A DNA stretch of 64,000 nucleotides from Streptomyces formicae (lineage in GTDB: Bacteria; Actinomycetota; Actinomycetes; Streptomycetales; Streptomycetaceae), in the NCBI RefSeq assembly GCF_002556545.1, contig NZ_CP022685.1:1860001-1924000 (forward strand), in the 5' to 3' direction. Made by a program: the position numbers and the translations under genes. The notes below the pieces were generated by a model. The model did no database searches. It worked only from the letters and a program-made list of their open reading frames with translations, and was not told the DNA's origin. This document shows positions 17,115 to 26,532 of this stretch, piece by piece. Each line of letters starts with the position of its first letter. Within the stretch, counting starts at the first letter, position 1.

Positions 17115-18956
17115 TTACGAGAGCCGGAAGCGCAGGCGGCAGATGGCCGCGTCGGTGTCCCTGCGGACCGCGTGGGCGACCACGGCGCCGCGCTGGTTCT
17201 GCAGGATCCGCTGCCAGGCGCGGGCCGGTTCGACCTCGGGGATCAGCACGGTGACGCGGGTGCCGGGGCGGGCCTCCTCGATCGCTCGTACGTACGCGGC
17301 GATGGGCCTGCCGAGGGTGCGGCGCTCGGCGGGGACGCGGACCAGGTCCACACCGGGGCCCCACAGTGCCCAGTCCCGCTCCAGGGCCTCCACCTGCGCC
17401 CGGTCCTCCGGGTCGGGGTGGCAGACGGTCACCGCGCGGACCTCGTCGCCGAGCGAGACGGCGGCGGTCAGGGCCTCGCTGGTCAGGCGGGACAGGGAGG
17501 AGACGGGGACGATCACCAGGGAGCGGTCGCGGTGCGGGCACTCCGGTACGCGGCCGAGGCCGAGGCGCTCGCCGATGCGGGCGTAGGCCCGGTGGACGGT
17601 CTCGAAGGCGGCGACCAGGAGGGGCAGGGCGATCACGATCAGCCAGGCGCCCTCATGGAACTTGGTGGCGGTGACGACGACCGCGCTGACGCCGGTCAGG
17701 ACCGCTCCCAGACCGTTCAGGAGGGCCTTGCCGCGCCACTTCGGGCTCCGCTCGCGGCGCCAGTGCAGGACCATGCCGGTCTGCGCGATGGTGAAGCCGA
17801 CGAACACGCCGATGGCGAAGAGCGGCACGAGGGTGTTGGTGTCGCCGCCGGAGAAGACGAGCAGGGCGGCGGAGATCGCGGCGAGGGTGAGGACGCCGTG
17901 CCGGTGGACCTGGCGGTCGGCCTTGAGGGCGAAGACGTGCGGCAGGAAGTTGTCGCGGGCGAGCAGCTTCAGGAGAACGGGCAGGCCGCCGAAGGAGGTG
18001 TTCGCGGAGAGGGCGAGCAGGATCATCGTCGCGAACTGGATGACGTAGAAGGCCGCGTTGTGGCCGAGCGAGGCGTCCGCGAGCTGGGCGAGGACGGTGA
18101 CGCCCTCGACCGGCTGGAGGTGGAAGCGGGAGATCAGCACGGCGAGGCCGATCAGCATGACGCCGAGTACCGCGCCGAGGGCGATCTCCGCGTCCTTGGC
18201 GCGCCTGGCGCGCGGGGCGCGGAAGGACGGCACGGCGTTGGCGATGGCCTCGACGCCGGTGAGCGCGGAGCAGCCGGAGGCGAAGGCCTTCAGGAGGAGC
18301 AGGGCGCCGACGGTGGTGGCGTTGTCGGCGACGACCGAGGCGTGGCCCTGCGCGGCCTCGGTGCTGACGGGCGCGGAGCGGAAGAGGCCGACGGCGATCA
18401 GGGTGAGCATCGAGAGGACGAAGACCGCGGTCGGGACGATGAAGGCCCGTGCGGAGTCGACGATGCCGCGCAGGTTGATCGCGGTGATCAGGACGAGCAC
18501 GGCCAGGCAGATCCACAGCCGCTCGCCGTACAGCGAGGGAAAGGCCGAGGTCAGGGCGGCGACCCCGGCGGTGACGGCGACCGCGACGTTCAGGACGTAG
18601 TCGAGCACGAGGGACGCGGCGGCGACCAGGCTGGTGCGGCGGCCGAGGTGGGTCTTGGCCACGGCGTAGGAGCCGCCGCCGTCGGGGAAGGCGGCGATCA
18701 CCTGGCGGTAGGAGGCGACCAGGACCGCGAGCAGGGCGGCGATCGCGAGGGTGACCGGCAGGGTGAAGCCGAGGCCGTAGCCGCCCGCGGCGGCGAGGAC
18801 GAGCACGATCGCCTCGGGGCCGTACGCGACGGACGCCATCGCGTCCAGGGAGAGGGCCGCGAGCCCGGTGACGACGGTGAGCCGGTGCTTGTCCCCGCTA
18901 TCGGGCGGGTCCTCGTCGCGGGAGGCGGTTCCCGGCTCACTGGTCAGGACGGACAT
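17115..18956 (-). CDS. APC-superfamily permease resembling the K+ transporter KimA
   Basis: 613 residues: about twelve membrane helices, then a cytosolic C-terminal domain of roughly 170 residues. The first helix region carries [14 protein letters not shown], and the second [13 protein letters not shown], both typical of the KimA/YdaO-type branch of APC transporters that import K+ with H+. It lies head-on upstream of the kdp operon and divergent from a second APC permease, so a role in K+ homeostasis is likely. Older annotation would call it an amino acid permease. No c-di-AMP riboswitch was recognised in its 199-bp leader. Confidence 0.8.
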   Translation of the reverse strand: MSVLTSEPGTASRDEDPPDSGDKHRLTVVTGLAALSLDAMASVAYGPEAIVLVLAAAGGYGLGFTLPVTLAIAALLAVLVASYRQVIAAFPDGGGSYAVAKTHLGRRTSLVAAASLVLDYVLNVAVAVTAGVAALTSAFPSLYGERLWICLAVLVLITAINLRGIVDSARAFIVPTAVFVLSMLTLIAVGLFRSAPVSTEAAQGHASVVADNATTVGALLLLKAFASGCSALTGVEAIANAVPSFRAPRARRAKDAEIALGAVLGVMLIGLAVLISRFHLQPVEGVTVLAQLADASLGHNAAFYVIQFATMILLALSANTSFGGLPVLLKLLARDNFLPHVFALKADRQVHRHGVLTLAAISAALLVFSGGDTNTLVPLFAIGVFVGFTIAQTGMVLHWRRERSPKWRGKALLNGLGAVLTGVSAVVVTATKFHEGAWLIVIALPLLVAAFETVHRAYARIGERLGLGRVPECPHRDRSLVIVPVSSLSRLTSEALTAAVSLGDEVRAVTVCHPDPEDRAQVEALERDWALWGPGVDLVRVPAERRTLGRPIAAYVRAIEEARPGTRVTVLIPEVEPARAWQRILQNQRGAVVAHAVRRDTDAAICRLRFRLS

Positions 18957-19155
18957 GCGTACTCCTTCTGGGGCGCCGGGAGTTCGGGGCTCCGGAGCGG
19001 GCGGGCCCGGCGCGCGGGTCGAACGGGCCCGGTCGTGGGCAGGTGCGCCCAGGTTCTGTCCGGTTCCGGTCGGTGAAGCGCTCCCCTTGCGCGTTCTTCG
19101 CGCGGAACGGCCCGGTCTTCACGCCTTTTTGACGGCTGCGGGTGACGATGTCGAC

Positions 19156-21096
19156 ATGACCGCGACGGCACGACGGCACCTGCGCGCCTGGCTCCTCGAA
19201 GGAATCACCGAGCAGTCCGCGCGGCACCAGGGCCCGCACTCCACCCCGCCCGCCGAGCACCAGGGCCACAGGTGGTGGCGCGTGATGTGCCTGACCGGCG
19301 TGGACTACTTCTCCACGCTCGGCTACCAGCCGGGCATCGCGGCCCTCGCCGCCGGACTGCTCTCGCCGCTCGCCACCCTGGTCCTCATCGCCCTGACGCT
19401 CCTCGGCGCGCTGCCCGTCTACCGCAGGGTGGCCAAGGAGTCGCCGCACGGCGAGGGCTCGATCCACATGCTGGAGCGGCTGCTCCCGTGGTGGTCGGGG
19501 AAGATATTCGTCCTCGTCCTGCTCGGGTTCGCCGCCACGGACTTCATCATCACCATCACGCTGTCCGCCGCGGACGCCTCCGCGCACGTCGTGGAGAACC
19601 CCTTCGCCCCGCACTGGCTGGACGGCGAGAACGTCCTGATCACCCTCGTCCTGATCGCGGCGCTCGGCGCGGTCTTCCTCAAGGGGTTCCGCGAGGCGAT
19701 CGGGGTGGCCGTCGCCCTGGTCGGGGTCTTCCTCACGCTCAACCTGGTCGTGCTCGCCACCTCGGTGTGGCTGGTGCTCAGCGAGCCGGTGCGCGTCGGC
19801 GACTGGTGGAGCGCGATGACGGCCGAGCACTCCTCGCCGTTCGTCATGGTCGGCGTCGCGCTGCTCGTCTTCCCGAAGCTGGCACTCGGCATGTCCGGGT
19901 TCGAGACCGGCGTGGCGGTGATGCCGCAGGTCCGGGGCGACGACACGGACACCTACGAGAAGCCGGCGGGCCGGATCAGGGACACCCGCAAGCTGCTGAC
20001 CACGGCGGCGCTCCTGATGAGCTGCTTCCTGCTGCTGTCCAGCCTGGCGACGACGATCCTGATCCCGCAAGGCGACTTCGAGAAGGGCGGCCCCGCCAAC
20101 GGGCGGGCGCTCGCGTATCTGGCGCACGAGCACCTGGGCGAGGTGTTCGGCACGCTCTACGACGTCTCGACGATCGCCATCCTCTGGTTCGCCGGGGCCT
20201 CCGCGCTCGCCGGTCTTCTCAACATCGTGCCGCGCTACCTGCCGCGCTACGGCATGGCGCCCGAGTGGACGCGGGCGGTGCGGCCGCTGGTCCTCGTCTT
20301 CATGGCGATCGCGGTGGCCATCACCCTGTGGTTCAACGCCGACGTCGACGCGCAGAGCGGCGCTTACGCCACCGGCGTCCTCGTCCTGATGCTCTCCGCC
20401 GCCTTCGCCTCGACGGTCGCCGTGCGCCACCGGGGGCACCGGGCGGCCACCCTCGGCTTCGGCCTGATCACCGCCGTGTTCGCGTACACCCTGGTCACCA
20501 ACGTCGTCGAGCGGCCCGACGGCATCAAGATCGCGGCGCTCTTCATCCTCGGGATCGTCCTGACGTCCTTCGCGTCCCGGGTGCACAGGGCCTTCGAACT
20601 GCGGTCGACGGGCGTGGTGTTCGACGAGACGGCGGCCCGGCTCATCGACGAGGTCGCCGCGTCGGGGCCGGTGCGGATCATCGCCAACGAACCGCAGGAG
20701 CACAGCACCGCCGAGTACCGCGCCAAGGAGTACAGCCAGCGCGAGCAGACCCACATCCCCGACGGCAAGCCCGTGCTCTTCCTGGAGGTCCTGGTCCGCA
20801 ACTCCTCCGACTTCACCACCTCGCTGACGGTGTGCGGCGACGAGAAGCACCACTCGCGCAGGCTGCGGGTGGCGGGTCCCGGGGTGCCCAACACCATCGC
20901 GGCCGTCCTGATCGAGATCCGCGACCGCACGGGACAGGTCCCGCACGCCTACTTCAACTGGACCGAGGGCAATCCGATCAGCCACCTCCTGCGCTTCCTC
21001 GTCTTCGGCGACGGCGAGGTCGCGCCCGTCACCCGGGAGGTGCTGCGCCGGGCCGAGCCGGACCCGGAGAGGCGACCGCGGGTACACGTGGGCTGA
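19156..21096 (+). CDS. APC-family permease with C-terminal cytosolic domain
   Basis: 646 residues from the ATG at 19156. After a 45-residue hydrophilic N terminus, helix 1 reads [20 protein letters not shown], then about eleven further helices to residue 475 or so, and a soluble C-terminal region of about 150 residues. It is divergent from the KimA-like gene and converges on, and overlaps by 68 bp, a KdpD-like kinase gene. The substrate cannot be read; the surrounding K+ genes suggest cation uptake, but amino acid transport remains possible. Confidence 0.8.
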   Translation: MTATARRHLRAWLLEGITEQSARHQGPHSTPPAEHQGHRWWRVMCLTGVDYFSTLGYQPGIAALAAGLLSPLATLVLIALTLLGALPVYRRVAKESPHGEGSIHMLERLLPWWSGKIFVLVLLGFAATDFIITITLSAADASAHVVENPFAPHWLDGENVLITLVLIAALGAVFLKGFREAIGVAVALVGVFLTLNLVVLATSVWLVLSEPVRVGDWWSAMTAEHSSPFVMVGVALLVFPKLALGMSGFETGVAVMPQVRGDDTDTYEKPAGRIRDTRKLLTTAALLMSCFLLLSSLATTILIPQGDFEKGGPANGRALAYLAHEHLGEVFGTLYDVSTIAILWFAGASALAGLLNIVPRYLPRYGMAPEWTRAVRPLVLVFMAIAVAITLWFNADVDAQSGAYATGVLVLMLSAAFASTVAVRHRGHRAATLGFGLITAVFAYTLVTNVVERPDGIKIAALFILGIVLTSFASRVHRAFELRSTGVVFDETAARLIDEVAASGPVRIIANEPQEHSTAEYRAKEYSQREQTHIPDGKPVLFLEVLVRNSSDFTTSLTVCGDEKHHSRRLRVAGPGVPNTIAAVLIEIRDRTGQVPHAYFNWTEGNPISHLLRFLVFGDGEVAPVTREVLRRAEPDPERRPRVHVG

Positions 21097-22468
21097 GGTC
21101 CCCCGGCCGGGCCGCGCAGGGCAGCGAGAGCACCATCGTGAGCCCGCCGCCCGGGGTGTCCTCCGGGGTGAGCGTGCCGTCCATGGCCTCGGTCAGGCCG
21201 CGCGCGAGCGCGAGCCCGAGGCCGAGCCCGGTGCTGTTGTCGGTGTCGCCGAGCCGCTGGAACGGTGCGAAGAGCCGATCGCGGCCGGTCGGGGGCAGTC
21301 CGGGGCCCCGGTCGACGACGCGCAGTTCGACGCGGTCGGCGAGCGCGCTCGCCGAGACGAGGACCGGCTCGTGGGGCGGCGAGTGGCGGGCCGCGTTGCC
21401 CATCAGGTTGGCGATCACGCGCTCCAGGAGGGGCGGGTCGGCGAGGACGGCGGGGGCCTCCTCCAGATGCCGCGTCTCGATGCGGTGCCCGCCCTCGGGC
21501 AGCGCTTCGAGCGCGGGCACCACGACCTCCTCCAGGGCGGTGGCCCGCAGGGCGAGGGTGAGCGCGCCCGCCTCCAGCCTGCTCAGGTCGAGGAGGTTCG
21601 CCACCAGACGGTCCAGCTTGGCGAGGGACTCGTCCGCGGTGGCGAGCAGGGCGTCGCGATCCTCGGCGGAGAACCGCACGTCGCGGCTGCGCAGCGAGGC
21701 GACGGCGGCAAGGGCCGCGGCCAGCGGGGTGCGCAGGTCGTGGCCGACCGCCCGCAGCAGCGCGGTGCGCATCCGGTCGGCGGCCCTGACCGGCTCGACC
21801 TCGGCGGTGGCCTCGGCCAGTCTGGCGCGTTCCAGGGCGGCGCCGACGTGTCCGGCCGGCCGGCGCAGGGCGAGTTCGCGCAGCGCGGTGAGGTTGCCGG
21901 GGCGGAAGTGGTGGGCGAGGGCCGCGTCCATGTCCTCGGGCGCGTGGATGCCGCCGTGCGCCATGCGGCGGCGCAGCGCCTCGGGGTCCATGTCCACCAG
22001 CTCGATCTGCCGGGCGCGGCGGACGACGCGGTCGGGGACGGTCCCGGTGACGGGCACCCGGGTGATCTTCTCGACGAGGTCGTTGAGGGACTCCAGGTGC
22101 CGGATGTCGACCGCGGTGATGACGTCGACACCGGCCGCGAGCAGTTCCTCGATGTCCTGCCAGCGGCGCGAACGACGGCCGCCGCCCGGGGTGTTGACGA
22201 CCGCGAGGTCGTCGACGACGGCGAGGCGCGGGCGGCGGGCGAGCAGCGCCGCGAGGTCGAGGCCGCCCCCGGCGGGCGGCAGCACGTCGAGCCCCGCGAG
22301 CAACGCCTCGGTGTACGGGCGCCCGTGGCACTCGACGGCCCCCACGACCACGTCGGTGCCCTGGGCGGCCCTGCGATGCGCCTCGTCGAGCATGCGGCAG
22401 GTCTTGCCGACGCCGGGGGCCGACCCCAGATAGACCTTCAGCGCTCCGGGTCGTACGTCGTCGCTCAT
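21029..22468 (-). CDS. Short, soluble KdpD-like histidine kinase
   Basis: 479 residues from the ATG at 22468 (GAGGGG 5 nt upstream). Residues 1-205 are a KdpD domain with Walker [10 protein letters not shown] intact, but the VDELPHTN signature of full-length KdpD is altered to VDDLAVVNT. It then passes directly to a DHp helix ([10 protein letters not shown], His near 243) and an HATPase domain ([25 protein letters not shown]). The Usp domain, four membrane helices and GAF region of KdpD are absent. No response regulator is adjacent, so KdpE is the obvious candidate partner. It overlaps the permease gene tail-to-tail by 68 bp. Confidence 0.9.
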   Translation of the reverse strand: MSDDVRPGALKVYLGSAPGVGKTCRMLDEAHRRAAQGTDVVVGAVECHGRPYTEALLAGLDVLPPAGGGLDLAALLARRPRLAVVDDLAVVNTPGGGRRSRRWQDIEELLAAGVDVITAVDIRHLESLNDLVEKITRVPVTGTVPDRVVRRARQIELVDMDPEALRRRMAHGGIHAPEDMDAALAHHFRPGNLTALRELALRRPAGHVGAALERARLAEATAEVEPVRAADRMRTALLRAVGHDLRTPLAAALAAVASLRSRDVRFSAEDRDALLATADESLAKLDRLVANLLDLSRLEAGALTLALRATALEEVVVPALEALPEGGHRIETRHLEEAPAVLADPPLLERVIANLMGNAARHSPPHEPVLVSASALADRVELRVVDRGPGLPPTGRDRLFAPFQRLGDTDNSTGLGLGLALARGLTEAMDGTLTPEDTPGGGLTMVLSLPCAARPGDLSPRVPAVASPGPARPGAAPPG

Positions 22469-22476
22469 GACAGCCC

Positions 22477-22506
22477 CTCGGTCCAGCTCGGTCCAGCTCG
22501 GTCCAG
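22477..22506 (-). repeat. Three tandem 10-bp repeats in the leader of the short KdpD-like gene
   Basis: CTCGGTCCAG is repeated exactly at 22477-22486, 22487-22496 and 22497-22506, beginning 9 bp before the start codon. Ten-bp phasing fits one helical turn, so it could be a regulator site, or simply replication slippage in the 5' leader. Confidence 0.8.
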
Positions 22507-22647
22507 CGGGGCGGTCTCCCGGGCGGACGCCCTTGGGGGAGCGTGCCTCACCCACTCCCCCGACGGCCGCCGTGGACACGGGCCTTGACGCCGCCCTGGC
22601 GCCGCGCACGGGGACTTTGACGAGGCCCTGACGTGCGGGTCCCGGCC

Positions 22648-23349
22648 CTAGGCCCGCAGTTCGGCCAGGCGCGCCAGCGCGTCGCGCGTCGACTCCCTTT
22701 CCGCCTCGGAGAGTTGGACCCCGGCGGCGCGGGCGAGGAGGCTCTCGGCCAGGGTGTCGTCGCCCAGCCGCTGGGCGATGTCGCCGCGCAGGACGAGCAG
22801 CCGCACCTCCTGTTCGGGGGTGGGCCGCTCGTCCGTCAGGCCCAGCGCGCGATCGATGATCTTCGCGGCGCCCGGCAGGTCCTCCTTGGAGTCGGCGAAC
22901 AGGTCCGCCGTGTGCAGGGCCCGCGCGAAGGTCCCCTTGGGCGCGGGGCGCATCGACGGGTCCTCGCTGATCGGCTGTCCGACGCGGATGCTGTTGCCGC
23001 CGGGATCGGTCATCAGGAACTGCCGCACGCCGTACGACATGTCCTTGAGCGGTCCGATGCGGGGCAGTCCCCGGGCGGGGATCCTGCCGTACGCCGCCTT
23101 GAGCCCCGCGCGGAAGGCGGTGTGCAGGTCGGCCACGTCGTCGGTGAGGACGTAGCAGCCGGAGTAGGACTCCTTCGGGTCGTACCCCTTCATGGCGAAG
23201 AACTGCAGCTCGATGGTGCCGCGTTCCAGGTCGGCGTAGGCGTAGGGGCTCTTCTGGAGAAAGGTCGTCTCGAAACCCAGCGCGGTGTAGAAGTCGACCA
23301 CCGGCTGGATCTCCTGGCACGGCAGGAGCGGGATGGTTTTCTCTGGCAT
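22648..23349 (-). CDS. VOC-family (glyoxalase/bleomycin-resistance-like) protein with helical C-terminal extension
   Basis: 233 residues. Residues 1-125 form one VOC module (LLPCQEIQPVVDFYTALGF, YADLERGTIELQFF, QFLMTDPGGNSIRVGQP) with Glu/His-type metal positions partly visible. Residues 130-233 are an Ala/Leu-rich helical region with repeated LFADSKEDLPGAA, LLVLRGDIAQRLGD and LAESLLARAAG segments resembling TPR-like helices. VOC proteins bind or isomerise small molecules. The ATG at 23349 was chosen because the VOC fold begins there. The next gene upstream is a cupin, 14 bp away. Substrate unknown. Confidence 0.75.
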   Translation of the reverse strand: MPEKTIPLLPCQEIQPVVDFYTALGFETTFLQKSPYAYADLERGTIELQFFAMKGYDPKESYSGCYVLTDDVADLHTAFRAGLKAAYGRIPARGLPRIGPLKDMSYGVRQFLMTDPGGNSIRVGQPISEDPSMRPAPKGTFARALHTADLFADSKEDLPGAAKIIDRALGLTDERPTPEQEVRLLVLRGDIAQRLGDDTLAESLLARAAGVQLSEAERESTRDALARLAELRA

Positions 23350-23363
23350 GCGCGCCAGTCTAG

Positions 23364-23792
23364 TCAAATTTGAACAGAGAGGGGGCCCGGGAGACCGGGA
23401 CCGGTGAGCGCGTGCCCCGTCGTCGCGTCCACGTGGTCCGGGATCTCGTCGTGCCGGTCGCCCACCGTCAGGGTTCCGGTGGGCTCGAAGAGGAGGATCC
23501 GCGCGCCGTCGGGGGCGTACGGCTTGTGCTCGATGCCGCGCGGGACGGTGAAGACCGAGCCCGCCGGGAGCGTGACCCGGCGCTCCCCCGCCGGTTCCCG
23601 CAGGTCGATGTGGAGCTCGCCGCCGAGCACGAGGAAGAACTCGTCGGTGTCGTCGTGCACGTGCCAGAGGTGCTCGCCCTCGACCTTCGCGACGCGTACG
23701 TCGTAGTCGTTGACCCGCGTGACGACGCGCGGGCTCCACAGGGCGTCGAAGGAGGCGAGTGCCTGGTCGAGGGAGAGGGGTTCGGTGCTCAT
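23364..23792 (-). CDS. Small cupin-domain protein
   Basis: 142 residues from the ATG at 23792. A single cupin barrel carries the two motifs: HLWHVHDDTDEFFLVLGGE (His, His, Glu ligands) and PRGIEHKPYAPDGARILLFE (third His). Such one-barrel proteins bind a divalent metal and range from isomerases to dioxygenases. It probably forms a unit with the downstream VOC gene and is divergent, by 52 bp, from the GlxA-type regulator, which could control it. Function unassigned. Confidence 0.85.
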   Translation of the reverse strand: MSTEPLSLDQALASFDALWSPRVVTRVNDYDVRVAKVEGEHLWHVHDDTDEFFLVLGGELHIDLREPAGERRVTLPAGSVFTVPRGIEHKPYAPDGARILLFEPTGTLTVGDRHDEIPDHVDATTGHALTGPGLPGPLSVQI

Positions 23793-23844
23793 GCAGCGAT
23801 CATCGACCGTGCGCGCCACCGTGCGCGAGTGCTAGAAATCGCAC

Positions 23845-24879
23845 ATGCCACAAGGATCCTCGCAGCCGTCGCCCGGCCGTCCCCACCGCGTCGTGGTGAT
23901 CGTCGACGAGAACTCCAACCCCTTCGAACTCGGCTGCGCCACGGAGGTCTTCGGCCTGCGCAGGCCCGAACTCGGCCGCGAGCTCTACGACTTCGCGCTC
24001 TGCTCGCCGGAGCCCGGCACCCTGATGCGGGACGGCTTCTTCACGCTCACCGGAGTCGCCGGGCTCGAAGCGGCCGAGACCGCGGACACCCTGATCGTGC
24101 CCAACAGGCCCGACACCGAGGTCCCCCGGCGGCCCGCCGTCCTGGACGCCGTGCGCGGGGCGCACGCGCGCGGGGCCCGCCTGGTGGGCTTCTGCAGCGG
24201 CGCCTTCACCCTCGCCGAGGCCGGGGTGCTCGACGGGCGCAGGGCCACCGCGCACTGGCAGTGGGCGGACGCCTTCCGGGAGCGGTTTCCGGCCGTGCGG
24301 CTCGAACCGGACGTGCTCTTCGTCGACGACGGCGACATCCTCACCGCGGCGGGCAGTTCGGCCGCCCTCGACCTGGGCCTGCACATCGTGCGCAGCGACT
24401 TCGGCGCCGAGGTCGCCAACTCCGTGAGCAGGCGACTCGTCTTCGCGGCCCACCGGGACGGGGGCCAGCGGCAGTTCGTGGAGCGGCCCGTCCCACAAGT
24501 GCGGGACGCCTCGCTCGCGCCGCTGCTCGCCTGGGGACAGGAGCGGCTCGGGCAGCCGCTCACCGTGGCGGACCTCGCGGCCCGCGCGGGGGTCAGCCCG
24601 GCCACCTTGCACCGCCGCTTCCGCGCCCAGCTCGGCACCACCCCGCTGGCCTGGCTGACCGGCGAGCGCGTGGCCCTGGCCTGCCGACTCATCGAGCGCG
24701 GCGAGGAACGTCTGGACGTCGTCGCGCGCCGCAGCGGCCTGGGGACGGCCGCCAATCTGCGCGCAAGGCTGCGCCGGGAGACGGGGCTGAGCCCGAGCGA
24801 CTACCGGCGCAGGTTCGGCCCCGGCGGACCCGGTCCGGCTGGCCGGATCCCGGCTGCCGTCCAGGACCGGACTCCGTGA
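23845..24879 (+). CDS. GlxA-family transcriptional regulator (DJ-1/PfpI plus AraC HTH)
   Basis: 344 residues. The N-terminal DJ-1/PfpI-like domain (about 10-190) contains the nucleophile-elbow-like VGFCSGAFTLAEAGVLDGRR followed by ATAHW. The C-terminal AraC-type double HTH (about 215-320) includes VADLAARAGVSPATLHRRFR and SGLGTAANLRARLRRETG. Members are usually activators that sense small metabolites. Divergent from the cupin/VOC pair and 81 bp upstream of the ThDP enzyme gene, either of which may be its target. Confidence 0.9.
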   Translation: MPQGSSQPSPGRPHRVVVIVDENSNPFELGCATEVFGLRRPELGRELYDFALCSPEPGTLMRDGFFTLTGVAGLEAAETADTLIVPNRPDTEVPRRPAVLDAVRGAHARGARLVGFCSGAFTLAEAGVLDGRRATAHWQWADAFRERFPAVRLEPDVLFVDDGDILTAAGSSAALDLGLHIVRSDFGAEVANSVSRRLVFAAHRDGGQRQFVERPVPQVRDASLAPLLAWGQERLGQPLTVADLAARAGVSPATLHRRFRAQLGTTPLAWLTGERVALACRLIERGEERLDVVARRSGLGTAANLRARLRRETGLSPSDYRRRFGPGGPGPAGRIPAAVQDRTP

Positions 24880-24960
24880 AGACTGGCACCCCTCCCACGC
24901 GCCGGACGTCGGCCACCGACGCCCCCGCACACCCTGCCCACCGAGCAGAGGCGGACCGCC

Positions 24961-26520
24961 ATGCCGAACGGAGCGCAGATCCTGATCGAAGGACTCGTGG
25001 GCGCGGGGGTCCGCGCCTGCTTCGCCAACCCGGGGACCTCCGAGATGCACTTCGTGGCGGCACTGGAGGACGCCTCCGCACTGCGTCCCGTGCTCTGCCT
25101 CTTCGAGGGCGTCGCCACCGGCGCGGCCGACGGGTACGGGCGGATGACGGGACGGCCCGCGTGCACGCTCCTCCACCTGGGCCCCGGGCTCGCGGGCGGC
25201 CTCGCCAACCTGCACAACGCGCGGCGCGCCGCGACCCCGCTGGTCAACGTCGTCGGCGACCACGCGCTGCGCCACAAGCGGCTCGACGCGCCCCTGGAGT
25301 CCGACATCGAGGCGCTCGCCGGAACGGTCTCCGGCTGGACGCGGCGCACGTATCACGCCGCCGAACTCGCGGGCGACGTCGCGGAAGCGGTGGCCGCCGC
25401 GACCGGGCCGCCGGGGCGCATCGCGACCCTGGTGGTGCCCGCCGACGTCTCCTGGTCGGACGCGGGCGACCCGCCCGCCGCCACACCGCCACGCCCCGCC
25501 AGGCGCGGGCTCGTCTCGGTGGACGCGGTGACCGGCGCCGCCGACGCGCTGCGCTCCGGCGAGAGCGCGGCCGTGCTGCTGGGCGGCGAGGCCGTGCGCG
25601 GGGCCGGGCTCGCGGCCGCGGCGCGGATCGCCGCCGCGACCGGCGCGGAGCTGCTGTGCGAGACGTTCCCCGCCCGTGCCGAGCGCGGCGCGGGACGCCC
25701 CGTCGTCGAGCGGCTCGCCTACCTCCCCGCCGCCGCGCGGCGCAGGCTCGCGGGCGTACGGCACCTGGTGCTCGCCGGGGCCACGTCGCCCGTCGCCTTC
25801 TTCGCCTATCCCGGGCAGGACGGCGACCTGCTCCCCGAGGGGTGCCGGGTGCACACGCTCGCGGCGGGCGCGGAGGACGTGACGGCGGCGCTCGCTGGGC
25901 TCGCCGAGGTGCTCGGGCCCGGATCCCCCGTACCGGAGGAGGCCGCGCGGCCCGCGCTGCCCTCGGGCGACCTCACCGCCGAGACGGCGGCCGCCGTGAT
26001 CGGGGCGCTGCTGCCCGAGGGCGCCGTGGTCGTGGACGAGGCGAACACCTCGGGGCTCTGGCTGCCCGGCGCCACCGCGGGCGCGCCGCCGCACGACTGG
26101 CTGACGCTGACCGGCGGGGCGATGGGCCAGGGGCTGCCGCTCGCCGTGGGCGCCGCGGTGGCCTGCCCCGAGCGGCCCGTGCTCGCGCTGGTCGGGGACG
26201 GCGCCTCGATGTACACGGTGCAGGCGCTGTGGACGCAGGCCAGGGAAGGGCTCGACGTCACGACCGTGGTCTTCGACAACCGGTCGTACGCGATCCTCAA
26301 TCTGGAGCTGGGGGCGGTGGGGGCCGTCGCGGAGGGGGCGCGGGCCCGTCGGCTGCTCGACCTCTCGGGCCCCTCCCTCGACTTCGTCGCGCTGGCGCGC
26401 GGCATGGGGGTGCCCGCCGAACGGGCGGACACCGCCGAGGAGTTCGCGGCCCTGCTGAAGCGTGGCCTCGCCGAGCCGGGGCCCTTCCTGATCGACTGCG
26501 TGGTGCCGTCGCTGGTGTGA
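24961..26520 (+). CDS. ThDP-dependent enzyme of the acetolactate synthase/benzoylformate decarboxylase family
   Basis: 519 residues with the three-domain ThDP architecture. The catalytic Glu is in CLFEGVATGAADGYGRM, the central domain follows, and the C-terminal cofactor motif is VGDGASMYTVQALW... ending FDN (GDG to N about 27 residues apart). Family members join or cleave 2-keto or 2-hydroxy acids through carbanion chemistry. There is no ilvN neighbour, so true acetolactate synthase is unlikely; a decarboxylase or lyase role is possible. It ends 12 bp from the convergent nitroreductase-like gene. Confidence 0.85.
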   Translation: MPNGAQILIEGLVGAGVRACFANPGTSEMHFVAALEDASALRPVLCLFEGVATGAADGYGRMTGRPACTLLHLGPGLAGGLANLHNARRAATPLVNVVGDHALRHKRLDAPLESDIEALAGTVSGWTRRTYHAAELAGDVAEAVAAATGPPGRIATLVVPADVSWSDAGDPPAATPPRPARRGLVSVDAVTGAADALRSGESAAVLLGGEAVRGAGLAAAARIAAATGAELLCETFPARAERGAGRPVVERLAYLPAAARRRLAGVRHLVLAGATSPVAFFAYPGQDGDLLPEGCRVHTLAAGAEDVTAALAGLAEVLGPGSPVPEEAARPALPSGDLTAETAAAVIGALLPEGAVVVDEANTSGLWLPGATAGAPPHDWLTLTGGAMGQGLPLAVGAAVACPERPVLALVGDGASMYTVQALWTQAREGLDVTTVVFDNRSYAILNLELGAVGAVAEGARARRLLDLSGPSLDFVALARGMGVPAERADTAEEFAALLKRGLAEPGPFLIDCVVPSLV

Positions 26521-26532
26521 CCCCCGGTGCGG

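Noticed and set aside
18957..19155. c-di-AMP (ydaO-type) riboswitch before the KimA-like gene
   Set aside because: I could not find the conserved helices or core sequences in this 199-bp GC-rich gap; the family link alone is not evidence.
24961..26520. Branched-chain acetolactate synthase (ilvB)
   Set aside because: No ilvN small subunit and no isoleucine/valine genes nearby; 519 residues is shorter than usual for IlvB.
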